Positions 31,471-38,176 of a stretch of DNA of 38,176 bases are shown piece after piece (the first letter of the stretch is position 1; each line of letters starts with the position of its first letter). This stretch comes from CAKRHR01 sp964423195. Lineage in GTDB: Bacteria; Bacillota; Clostridia; Lachnospirales; Lachnospiraceae. Location of the stretch: assembly GCA_964423195.1 (NCBI GenBank), contig CAYRDY010000011.1:1-38176 (forward strand), given 5' to 3'. The notes beneath the pieces are model-generated. The model saw only the letters and a list, made by a program, of their open reading frames with translations, was not told the origin of the DNA and made no database searches. A program made the position numbers and the translations under genes.

Positions 31471-31854
31471 TTGGCAGATGGCCATCATACAGAGAATTCG
31501 GAACTCGCGCTTTTGAGGGATCAGCTCCTGCGGATGTTTGCCCAAAACGCGCGGGAAGCGGAATATGATGCTCCGGACATTTCGGAATCTGAGGATGCCC
31601 GCGGAGCACAGCCGGATATGCTGGAACAGCTTCGGCAGGACATTTTGAGGATCCGGCGCGAGCGGCGTTTTGATAAGTATCCGCCGAAAATGACCGTAAA
31701 TGAGGACGGCGATGTGATCTTCGATATTCCTGAGAAGGTTTACGAGAACAGAACCGCAAGGACGGAGGATCTGAAGCTGATCGCGGAGATCAAACTCTAT
31801 GATGATCCGCTCATACCGGTCACGGTCGACTTTTATTTTGACGACGATGCGTGA
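31471..31854 (+). CDS. Small acidic protein of unknown function
   Basis: A hypothetical protein of about 127 residues, rich in Asp and Glu, with no signal peptide or membrane segment. A predicted helical middle (about 45-70, QLRQDILRIRRERRFDKYPP) is followed by a stretch likely to form beta strands (MTVNEDGDVIFDIPEKVY) and an acidic end. I do not recognise a family. TTG 31471 lies 9 nt after GGAGG; ATG 31462 in the same frame abuts that site and overlaps the ComF stop. It appears cotranscribed with the ComF gene. The gap 31858-31957 follows at once, so its terminator cannot be seen. Confidence 0.7.
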   Translation: MADGHHTENSELALLRDQLLRMFAQNAREAEYDAPDISESEDARGAQPDMLEQLRQDILRIRRERRFDKYPPKMTVNEDGDVIFDIPEKVYENRTARTEDLKLIAEIKLYDDPLIPVTVDFYFDDDA

Positions 31855-31857
31855 GAG

Positions 31858-31957
31858 NNNNNNNNNNNNNNNNNNNNNNNNNNNNNNNNNNNNNNNNNNN
31901 NNNNNNNNNNNNNNNNNNNNNNNNNNNNNNNNNNNNNNNNNNNNNNNNNNNNNNNNN
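31858..31957. other. Assembly gap (100 N)
   Basis: Exactly 100 N between the ends of two convergent genes. No matching flanks of useful length are seen. A strong terminator hairpin in the missing piece is one possible cause of the break. Confidence 0.99.
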
Positions 31958-31977
31958 GAGGGACCTGCCGCGCTCTG

Positions 31978-34572
31978 TTATTTAAAATCCACCACGGTCA
32001 CGCCTGCCCCGCCCTCGCCAAATTCGCCGAGGCGGAAACTTTTGACGTGGCTGCTCTTGCGCAGCTTCTGGTGGACGGCATTTTTGAGGGCGCCGGTGCC
32101 GCGGCCGTGAATGATCGTCGCCTGCGGCAGATGGGCCAGGTAGGCGTCATCCAGATATTTGTCCAGCTCCGGCATGGCCTCGTCCACGGTTTTGCCGATC
32201 AGATTGATGCTGGCAGAAATCTGGGCCGATTTGGCCATTTTTATCTTGCCGGCGCCGGTCTTGGAGAGCGACGGCGCCTGGATGACCTCCTCATCGATCA
32301 GTTCCAGGTCTTTGATATTCACATGTGATTTTAATATGCCCATCTGCACGAGCAGGTCGCCTTTCCTGTCGGGCGTGGAGGAAACGATGCCGTTGATGCC
32401 AAGCGACAATACCCTGACAGCGTCGCCCGGTCTCAGATCCTGCGGGCGCAGATTCCCCTCTTTTTTCTTCGGTGCGTCGGACAGATGACTGTTGACCTTG
32501 TCGAGCTTCTCCCGAATGGCCGTGCGCTGCTTTTCCAACTCTCTCTGGCTGCCCGCGTCGGCGGCTATTTTATTCATATCGCGAATGGTCTGATCCGCAA
32601 AATCCTTGGCGTCCTGCAAAATTTTGCCCGCCTCCTCGTTGGCACGGCGCAAAATCTGTTCTTTTTGCCTGTCCATGTTTTCCTGTCTGGTCTCCAGCTG
32701 TGCTTTGAGCTGCGCCACCTCCTGCTTGTAGGCCTCTACCTGCGCCTGTTCTTTTTCAATGGCGCTGCGGCTCGTCTCAAGGTCCGAGATCAGGTCCTCA
32801 AAGCTCTGGTCAGCCGCATCCATATTTTTGCGCGCGTCGTCGATGATAAACTGCGGCAGGCCCAGCCTGGAGGAGATCGCGAAGGCATTACTCTTGCCCG
32901 GAATGCCGATTTGCAGGCGATAGGTCGGGCTTAATGTGGCGACATCGAATTCGCAGCAGGCGTTACAGGCGCCCTTGGTCGAGAGCGCGAAGACTTTCAG
33001 CTCGCTGTAATGAGTGGTGGCCATCGTTGTCACCTGGCGCAGGAGAAAGTTTTTCAGGATCGCCGTCGCCAGCGCCGCGCCCTCGGTGGGGTCGGTGCCC
33101 GCGCACAATTCATCCAGAAGCACCAGGCTCCGGTAAGTAGATTCCTTTAAAATGCGGACAATATTGGTCATATGCGATGAGAATGTGGACAAGCTCTGCT
33201 CGATGCTCTGCTCGTCGCCGATATCCGCGAAGACATCCTCAAACACGGACAGTTCCGATTGGTCGAAGGCCGGAATGTGCAGGCCCGCCTGCCCCATCAG
33301 CGTCAGCAGGCCGACCGTCTTCAGAGAGACCGTCTTTCCGCCGGTGTTCGGGCCGGTGACGATCAGCAGCTTGTAATCTCTGCCGAGAATGATGTCGATC
33401 GGCACCACTTTCTTTTTGTCCAGCAGCGGATGCCGCGCTTTTTTGATATGGATATAGCCGTCCTCGTTGAAAACCGGCTCCGTGCCGTTATAATTTCTTG
33501 AGAGCTGAGCCTTGGCAAAAATAAAATCCAACCGGGCAAGCACATGCAGATTGGTGGCAAGCGCCTCCTGGTTTTCGGCGGTCAGGGCGCTCAGTTCGGC
33601 CAGGATCTTTTCGATCTCCGCTTTCTCCTTGGCGGCCAGGGCGGCCAGTTCATTATTCAGGCGCACCACCGCCATCGGCTCGATGAACACTGTCGAACCG
33701 GAGGACGACTGGTCGTGGATCATGCCCTCGACCTGGCTGCGGTATTCGGCCTTGACCGGCAGACAGTAGCGCCCCCCGCGCATGGTCACCAGCGCATCTT
33801 GCAGTTTGGAGCCGACGCTCTGCGAGTTGATCATGTCATTGAGGTGTTGGTGGATGCGCTCGTTTGTCAGGCGGATGCTGCGGCGAACGGACTTGAGCGC
33901 CGGACTGGCATCGTCGGCGATCTCATCCTCAGAGATAATGCAGCGCTGGATTTCGCGGTTCAGGGACGTGAGCGGCTCGATGGCCGCAAACATGGCATCA
34001 AGGCTGTCCGCGCCGGACATCTCCGCGCTATCCGGCACAGAATTTTGGTCGGTCTCTCTGCCTTGGCGCGCCGCGCCGCTGAAGCGGGCGGACGGCCCAT
34101 GCCCCGAAGGCTCACTGCCGGCGCCGCTGAAGCGGGCGGACGGCCCGCTCCCCGAAGGCTCACCGCCGGCGCCACTGAGGCGGGCGGACGGCCCACGCCC
34201 CGAAGAATCACCGCCAGGCGCGCGGCCGCGACTGATGGCATCCGATGCCCTGCGGGCGTAGGATTTGACGCGCAGCGCGACGTCCAGCTGCTTGGAAATC
34301 TGCAGCAGCTCGACAATGCCGAGATTGGAGCCGACTTTGAGCCGCAAAAGGGACGGGCCGATGTCATAGAGGCCGGAAAAAGACAGACTGCCCTTGGCGT
34401 AGATTCTGGCCAGCGCGTCACTGGTTTCCGTCTGTCTGGCGCGGATCTCCTCCAGGTCGCTAACCGGCACAAGTTCCCGGCAGAGCGCCTTGCCGAGCGG
34501 CGACGTGGCACAGTCCGCCAGCTGATGGATGATTTTGTCATATTCGAGAATTTTTAAGGCTTTTTCATTCAT
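31978..34572 (-). CDS. mutS2: MutS2 ATPase/endonuclease with an inserted repeat segment
   Basis: The protein has 864 residues, longer than the usual near 790. The N-terminal MutS-type core and clamp are followed by the ATPase: Walker A ITGPNTGGKTVSLK, DIGDEQSIEQSLSTFSSHM, Walker B LVLLDELCAGTDP and TTHYSELK. A coiled coil comes next (about 580-690, Glu/Gln/Lys-rich) and a C-terminal Smr nuclease domain with HGRGTGAL. MutS2 acts on branched DNA and, in Firmicutes, on collided ribosomes; it does not do classical mismatch repair. The surplus length comes mainly from a Gly/Ser/Pro/Arg-rich insert at about residues 113-180, containing three 16-residue repeats. ATG at 34572 follows GGAG with a 7-nt spacer. 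It is the only protein gene on the minus strand and converges on the small acidic gene. Confidence 0.93.
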   Translation of the reverse strand: MNEKALKILEYDKIIHQLADCATSPLGKALCRELVPVSDLEEIRARQTETSDALARIYAKGSLSFSGLYDIGPSLLRLKVGSNLGIVELLQISKQLDVALRVKSYARRASDAISRGRAPGGDSSGRGPSARLSGAGGEPSGSGPSARFSGAGSEPSGHGPSARFSGAARQGRETDQNSVPDSAEMSGADSLDAMFAAIEPLTSLNREIQRCIISEDEIADDASPALKSVRRSIRLTNERIHQHLNDMINSQSVGSKLQDALVTMRGGRYCLPVKAEYRSQVEGMIHDQSSSGSTVFIEPMAVVRLNNELAALAAKEKAEIEKILAELSALTAENQEALATNLHVLARLDFIFAKAQLSRNYNGTEPVFNEDGYIHIKKARHPLLDKKKVVPIDIILGRDYKLLIVTGPNTGGKTVSLKTVGLLTLMGQAGLHIPAFDQSELSVFEDVFADIGDEQSIEQSLSTFSSHMTNIVRILKESTYRSLVLLDELCAGTDPTEGAALATAILKNFLLRQVTTMATTHYSELKVFALSTKGACNACCEFDVATLSPTYRLQIGIPGKSNAFAISSRLGLPQFIIDDARKNMDAADQSFEDLISDLETSRSAIEKEQAQVEAYKQEVAQLKAQLETRQENMDRQKEQILRRANEEAGKILQDAKDFADQTIRDMNKIAADAGSQRELEKQRTAIREKLDKVNSHLSDAPKKKEGNLRPQDLRPGDAVRVLSLGINGIVSSTPDRKGDLLVQMGILKSHVNIKDLELIDEEVIQAPSLSKTGAGKIKMAKSAQISASINLIGKTVDEAMPELDKYLDDAYLAHLPQATIIHGRGTGALKNAVHQKLRKSSHVKSFRLGEFGEGGAGVTVVDFK
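34073..34216 (-). repeat. 48-bp in-frame tandem repeat in mutS2 (three copies)
   Basis: Units at 34073-34120, 34121-34168 and 34169-34216 encode variants of GAGSEPSGHGPSARFS (16 residues). They lie in the insert between the N-terminal helices of MutS2 (residues about 119-167), where homologues normally have no low-complexity sequence. Confidence 0.93.
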
Positions 34573-34599
34573 TGTAAAGCTCCATTCTATTTATGGTGT

Positions 34600-34617
34600 T
34601 GCCCCGCTTGCGGGGCA
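34600..34617 (-). promoter_or_regulatory. Perfect hairpin in the mutS2 leader
   Basis: TGCCCCGC/GCGGGGCA with a 2-nt loop, 28 bases before the mutS2 start codon on the minus strand. It is not followed by a T-run. It may affect leader stability; it lies too far upstream to cover the ribosome binding site. Confidence 0.5.
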
Positions 34618-34708
34618 TGAAGGTTTACTTCAAATTTAATCTTAGTATACATGAAATTCCACAAAAAAGGAATATGTATTCCGAAAATCAGTGCGGATAC
34701 ATTTTTCG

Positions 34709-34737
34709 TTGACAGTGGAATCATAAAGACCTATAAT
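34709..34737 (+). promoter_or_regulatory. Consensus sigma-A promoter of yhaM
   Basis: TTGACA (34709-34714), exactly 17 bases, TATAAT (34732-34737): a full match to consensus. It would give a leader of about 85 nt before ATG 34828 and could drive yhaM and perhaps proC-rlmD. Confidence 0.88.
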
Positions 34738-34748
34738 CAACATAAAAT

Positions 34749-34763
34749 ATAGGTATAACCTAT
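34749..34763 (+). promoter_or_regulatory. Inverted repeat just downstream of the yhaM promoter
   Basis: ATAGGT-ATA-ACCTAT is a perfect 6-bp dyad about 12 bases after the -10, close to the expected transcription start. Its position suits an operator, or a 5' hairpin. Confidence 0.45.
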
Positions 34764-34827
34764 GCGGACCGGGCGCTGTTTTCGGTGTCCGGATGATAAA
34801 AATATCATTCAAGGACGAGGGTAAATT

Positions 34828-35775
34828 ATGCATTTTATTAAAGAGTTCAAAGAGGGAGAAATGATCTCGGATGTCTATCTGTGCAAACAGAAACAGGCAT
34901 TGAAGACGAAGACGGGAAAAAGTTATTATTCACTGATCTTGCAGGATAAGACGGGGACGGTGGACGCAAAAATTTGGGAGTTGAATCCCGGCATCTGCCA
35001 TTTTGAGGCGTTGGATTTTATTCGCATCGAGGCGCAGGTCACGACCTTTCAGGGGGCGCATCAGCTCAATGTCCGCCGCGTGCGCAAGGCTCAGCCGTCG
35101 GAATACCGCGCCGAAGATTATATGCCGGTCAGCAAATATGACATTGAGGCCATGTACGCGGAGCTTCTGGAATATGTATCCCAGATTGGCAATCCGCATC
35201 TGAGGGTGCTCGCGGAGGAATTTTTTGTCAGGGACCAGGCGTTTATCGAGAGTTTCAAGAAACATTCGGCGGCAAAGAGCGTGCATCACGGATTTGTCGG
35301 CGGCCTGCTGGAACATACCCTGAGCGTGACAAAACTCTGCGCGTTTTATGCGCAGCGCTATCCGCTGTTGAATAAGGATCTGCTGATCGCGGCGGCGATG
35401 TTCCACGACATCGGCAAGACGAAGGAATTGTCCCTGTTTCCGGGGAATGAGTATACCGATTCGGGACAGTTGATCGGACATATCGTGCTCGGCGTGGAGA
35501 TGATCCATGACAAGATCAGGCTGATTCCGGGTTTTCCGGAGGTTCTAGAAAATGAATTGCAGCACTGTATCGTCGCTCACCACGGTGAGTTTGAATTCGG
35601 ATCCCCGAAAAAACCGGCGCTGATGGAGGCGATGGCGCTTCACCTGGCGGATAATACGGATGCCAAAATGCAGACGATGACGGAAATTTTCGAGGGCGCG
35701 GCGGATACGCTGGATTGGATCGGCTATAACCGGATTTTGGACAGCAATATCCGAAAGACATCAATGGGCAAATAA
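34828..35775 (+). CDS. yhaM: 3'-5' exoribonuclease YhaM-type (OB fold plus HD domain)
   Basis: The protein has 315 residues, the family length. An N-terminal OB-fold (about 1-95, with SYYSLILQDKTGTVDAKIW) is followed by an HD phosphohydrolase domain: HHGFVGGLLEHTLSV, the His-Asp pair in MFHDIGKTKEL, IGHIVLGVEMI, and CIVAHHGEFEFGSPKKP. YhaM degrades RNA, and some members DNA, from the 3' end with metal ions in the cytoplasm. ATG 34828 follows GAGGG. A consensus promoter lies upstream and proC follows after 68 bases. Confidence 0.92.
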   Translation: MHFIKEFKEGEMISDVYLCKQKQALKTKTGKSYYSLILQDKTGTVDAKIWELNPGICHFEALDFIRIEAQVTTFQGAHQLNVRRVRKAQPSEYRAEDYMPVSKYDIEAMYAELLEYVSQIGNPHLRVLAEEFFVRDQAFIESFKKHSAAKSVHHGFVGGLLEHTLSVTKLCAFYAQRYPLLNKDLLIAAAMFHDIGKTKELSLFPGNEYTDSGQLIGHIVLGVEMIHDKIRLIPGFPEVLENELQHCIVAHHGEFEFGSPKKPALMEAMALHLADNTDAKMQTMTEIFEGAADTLDWIGYNRILDSNIRKTSMGK

Positions 35776-35843
35776 GGCTGACGATTCAAGAGACAGATGA
35801 GAGAGATCTGAATTTTTGCGTTTTTCAAATATGAGGGATACGG

Positions 35844-36656
35844 GTGAAGGAAATGGAGAAACATCTGGGATTTATCGGCTGCGGTAATATGGCCGGCGCG
35901 ATCATCGGCGGCATTGTGGCAGGTGGCAGAGTGGCGGCGGAAAATATCACGGCCTCGGACGTTCTTGAAGAGAATCTTGAAAAGGCAAATGAGGCCCACG
36001 GGATCGCGGTGACTTTGGACAACAAGGAGACCGCGCGGCGAAGCGATATTCTGGTGCTGTCGGTCAAACCGCAGTTTTATATGCCGGTGATCGGGGAGAT
36101 CAGAGATGAGATAAAAACAGACGCAGTGATTGTCACGATCGCTCCTGGGATCAGCCTGCAGGCTGTGGGCGACGCGTTTGGCAGACCGGTGAAGGTCGTC
36201 CGCACGATGCCGAATACCCCGGCGCTGGTCGGCGCCGGCATGACCGGCGCCTGTGCAAATGACCTTGTGACGGATGAGGAGATGGCGACAGTCCTGGAAC
36301 TGTTTGGCACGTTCAGCCGCGTGGAGATTGTGCCGGAGCGGCTGATGGATGTCGTCGGCGCGGTCGGCGGCGCCGCCCCGGCCTACGTGTTTATGTTGAT
36401 CGAGGCGATGGCGGACGCCGCGGTCTCCGACGGCATGCCGCGCGCTCAGGCCTATCGCTTCGCCGGACAGACAGTGATGGGCAGCGCGAAGCTCCTCCTT
36501 GAAACCGGCAGACATCCGGGAGAACTCAAAGATATGGTGTGTTCGCCGGGCGGGACCACGATCGAGGGCGTGCGCAGGCTCGAAGCCGGAGGATTCCGCA
36601 GCGCCATATTCGAGGCGCTCAAGGCGGTGACGGAGAAATCAAAAACATGGCGCTAA
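35844..36656 (+). CDS. proC: Pyrroline-5-carboxylate reductase
   Basis: The protein has 270 residues, the standard length. GFIGCGNMAGAIIGG binds NAD(P)H, SVKPQ and RTMPNTPALVGAG line the cofactor and substrate site, and SPGGTTIEGVRRLE is the C-terminal family signature. It catalyses the last step of proline synthesis in the cytoplasm. GTG 35844 has GAGGGA 5 nt upstream; ATG 35853 is in frame but has a poorly spaced site. The end overlaps the rlmD start by 10 bases. Confidence 0.94.
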   Translation: MKEMEKHLGFIGCGNMAGAIIGGIVAGGRVAAENITASDVLEENLEKANEAHGIAVTLDNKETARRSDILVLSVKPQFYMPVIGEIRDEIKTDAVIVTIAPGISLQAVGDAFGRPVKVVRTMPNTPALVGAGMTGACANDLVTDEEMATVLELFGTFSRVEIVPERLMDVVGAVGGAAPAYVFMLIEAMADAAVSDGMPRAQAYRFAGQTVMGSAKLLLETGRHPGELKDMVCSPGGTTIEGVRRLEAGGFRSAIFEALKAVTEKSKTWR

Positions 36657-38164
36657 AGAAGAACGACATCTGTGAGATGGTGATTGATGATATGGGTTCG
36701 GAGGGTGAAGGCATCGGCAAAGTCGATGGCTTTACTTTATTTGTGAAGGACGCGCTGATCGGGGACAGGATCGAGGTCAAGGTCATCAAGACGAAGAAAA
36801 ATTATGGCTACGGCCGCCTGATGCGGATGATCGAGCCGTCCCCCTGTCGGGTGGAACCGCGTTGCGCAAACGCCCGCGCCTGCGGCGGCTGTCAGCTGCA
36901 GCACATGCGCTATGAGGCACAGCTTCAATTCAAACAGAATAAGGTCGCCAATCTCCTGGCGCGTGTGGGAAAGGTCACGGACTACGAAATGCTTCCCATC
37001 ATCGGCATGGACGAGCCCTATAATTATCGGAATAAAGCGCAGATACCGGTCGGGAAGAACAGGGAGGGCGAAATTGTCACCGGATTTTACGCCGGCCGCA
37101 CGCACACGATTATCGACACTGAGGATTGTTGTATTCAGCACCCGCTCAACGGACGGATCGTGCGGATCGTCAAAGCGTGGATGCGCGAAAATCACATCGA
37201 ACCCTATGACGAGGTCAGCGGCAGCGGCCTTGTGCGCCATATCGTGACGCGGGTCGGCGCCGCCACGGGGGAAGTGATGGTCTGTCTGGTCATCAACGGT
37301 GATCATCTGCCACACGCGGCCGCTCTGACGGAATCTCTGCGGTCTGTTCCGGGGCTGACAAGCATCAGCGTCAATATCAATACAAAAAAGACCAATGTCA
37401 TCCTCGGCCCGCGGGTAAAGACGCTTTTCGGGCGCGGCTATATCGAGGATGAGATCGGCAATGTCCGGTTCAGAATCTCACCGCTGTCATTCTATCAGGT
37501 CAATCCGGTGCAGACGCGCGCCCTGTATGGCAAAGTCCTGGAATTCGCCGAATTACAGGGAAATGAAACGGTGTGGGATCTCTACTGCGGCATCGGGACG
37601 ATCTCGCTATTTCTGGCGAGATTTGCCGGCAGAGTCCGCGGCGTAGAGATCACGCCGCAGGCCATAGCGGATGCGCGGGTGAATGCCGGGATCAATCACA
37701 TTCAAAATGTCCGCTTCTTTGCCGGAAAGTCCGAAGAAATCCTGCCGCAAATGTACGAAAAGACGAGAGAGCGCGCCGATGTGATCGTCGTGGACCCGCC
37801 GCGCAAGGGCTGCGCGGAGCGCCTGCTCTCCTGCATCGCCGAGATGCGGCCCGATCGGATCATCTACGTCAGCTGCGATCCCGCGACCCTGGCCAGAGAC
37901 TTGCGCTATCTGGAAGAACACGGATTCAAAGTCGAAAAAGTCCAGTGCGTCGACATGTTCGCGATGGGCGTGGGCGTGGAGACGGTTGTCTCTTTGCGCT
38001 ACCAAAATCCACGGGACTGCATTCATGTCACGTACGCCACGCAGCCCGGCGACGCCCCGCCGCCGAAAGAGCTCCGTGTGCGATGGGAGCCGGAACCCGG
38101 CAGCCCAAGTGCCCGCCTGAAAAGGAGAAGGCCATCGAGGACGCCCTCCGGCACTTCGGTATGA
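36647..38164 (+). CDS. rlmD: 23S rRNA (uracil-C5)-methyltransferase RlmD/RumA type, probable frameshift near the 3' end
   Basis: The frame as drawn has 505 residues. A TRAM domain (about 1-60, GEGIGKVDGFTLFV) is followed by four cysteines of a likely iron-sulfur site in the stretch from CRVEPRC to ACGGCQLQH. The methyltransferase domain has DLYCGIGTISLFLA (S-adenosylmethionine), VDPPRKG and the catalytic cysteine in YVSCDPATLARDL, ending at DMFAMGVGVETVVSLR. The tail after that reads as unlikely Pro/Arg-rich sequence. From about 38091 another frame reads RQPKCPPEKEKAIEDALRHF, then GMIN and stop at 38172, which resembles the C-terminal extension I recall from clostridial RlmD proteins. A one-base deletion (or sequencing error) at about 38040-38095 would explain this. 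ATG 36647 follows GGAG and overlaps proC by 10 bases. Confidence 0.88.
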   Translation: MALKKNDICEMVIDDMGSEGEGIGKVDGFTLFVKDALIGDRIEVKVIKTKKNYGYGRLMRMIEPSPCRVEPRCANARACGGCQLQHMRYEAQLQFKQNKVANLLARVGKVTDYEMLPIIGMDEPYNYRNKAQIPVGKNREGEIVTGFYAGRTHTIIDTEDCCIQHPLNGRIVRIVKAWMRENHIEPYDEVSGSGLVRHIVTRVGAATGEVMVCLVINGDHLPHAAALTESLRSVPGLTSISVNINTKKTNVILGPRVKTLFGRGYIEDEIGNVRFRISPLSFYQVNPVQTRALYGKVLEFAELQGNETVWDLYCGIGTISLFLARFAGRVRGVEITPQAIADARVNAGINHIQNVRFFAGKSEEILPQMYEKTRERADVIVVDPPRKGCAERLLSCIAEMRPDRIIYVSCDPATLARDLRYLEEHGFKVEKVQCVDMFAMGVGVETVVSLRYQNPRDCIHVTYATQPGDAPPPKELRVRWEPEPGSPSARLKRRRPSRTPSGTSV

Positions 38165-38176
38165 TAAATTGACAGA

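Noticed and set aside
33544..34557. A 337-codon plus-strand frame opposite mutS2
   Set aside because: Shadow of the MutS2 coding sequence; no promoter, start context or family match.
1..38176. Insertion sequence, prophage or integrase
   Set aside because: No transposase, integrase, terminal inverted repeats or phage genes were seen; the duplications found are short and local.

Overview
The window looks like a chromosomal region of a Gram-positive Clostridia bacterium, most like a high-GC member of the Lachnospiraceae. The evidence is the wall-enzyme, LCP and teichoic-acid-type gene content, good Shine-Dalgarno sites with frequent TTG/GTG starts, sigma-A-type promoters, and housekeeping genes (MutS2, YhaM, ComF, ProC, RlmD) usual for Firmicutes. 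This assignment is inference; there is no 16S rRNA here. Two runs of exactly 100 N mark scaffold joins.

Layout. 1-12004: wall-enzyme block. It holds the tail of a DUF4214 protein, a Wzy/O-antigen-ligase-like membrane protein, and three exported proteins that share a DUF4214 repeat array but carry different catalytic ends: NlpC/P60, L,D-transpeptidase (YkuD) and D,D-carboxypeptidase (S11). Between them lie manC, gmd and rmd, which make GDP-D-rhamnose. A tRNA-Cys gene with its own promoter and terminator lies on the minus strand at 9799-9870. 12081-16170: a ManC-cupin-ManA fusion and a phosphohexomutase, which complete the route from fructose-6-P to GDP-mannose. 16175-26580: a tight plus-strand operon with an LCP ligase, an initiating polyprenyl glycosylphosphotransferase, a GT2 glycosyltransferase, a two-component polysaccharide/teichoic acid ABC exporter, two TagF/TagB-like polyol-phosphate transferases, and a TarI/TarJ pair for CDP-ribitol. 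26726-30698: a second LCP protein with an arginine/aspartate/glycine-rich repeat tail, after its own promoter, then an LtaS-like sulfatase. 30695-38176: ComF, a small acidic protein, mutS2 (minus strand), yhaM, proC and rlmD.

Reading the parts together, the cluster seems to build and attach a secondary wall polymer with polyol-phosphate (probably ribitol-phosphate) parts and sugars from GDP-mannose/GDP-D-rhamnose. The DUF4214 enzymes encoded beside it cut, cross-link and trim peptidoglycan. The most interesting idea is that DUF4214 arrays are a shared targeting module that recognises this polymer or another common wall component.

The region is also rich in short tandem duplications, several inside genes and with unit lengths divisible by three. 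One N gap (27146-27245) is flanked by identical 55-bp sequences and is probably an unmerged contig overlap. Joining on that overlap restores one reading frame. The rlmD gene at the right end appears to change frame near its C-terminus.
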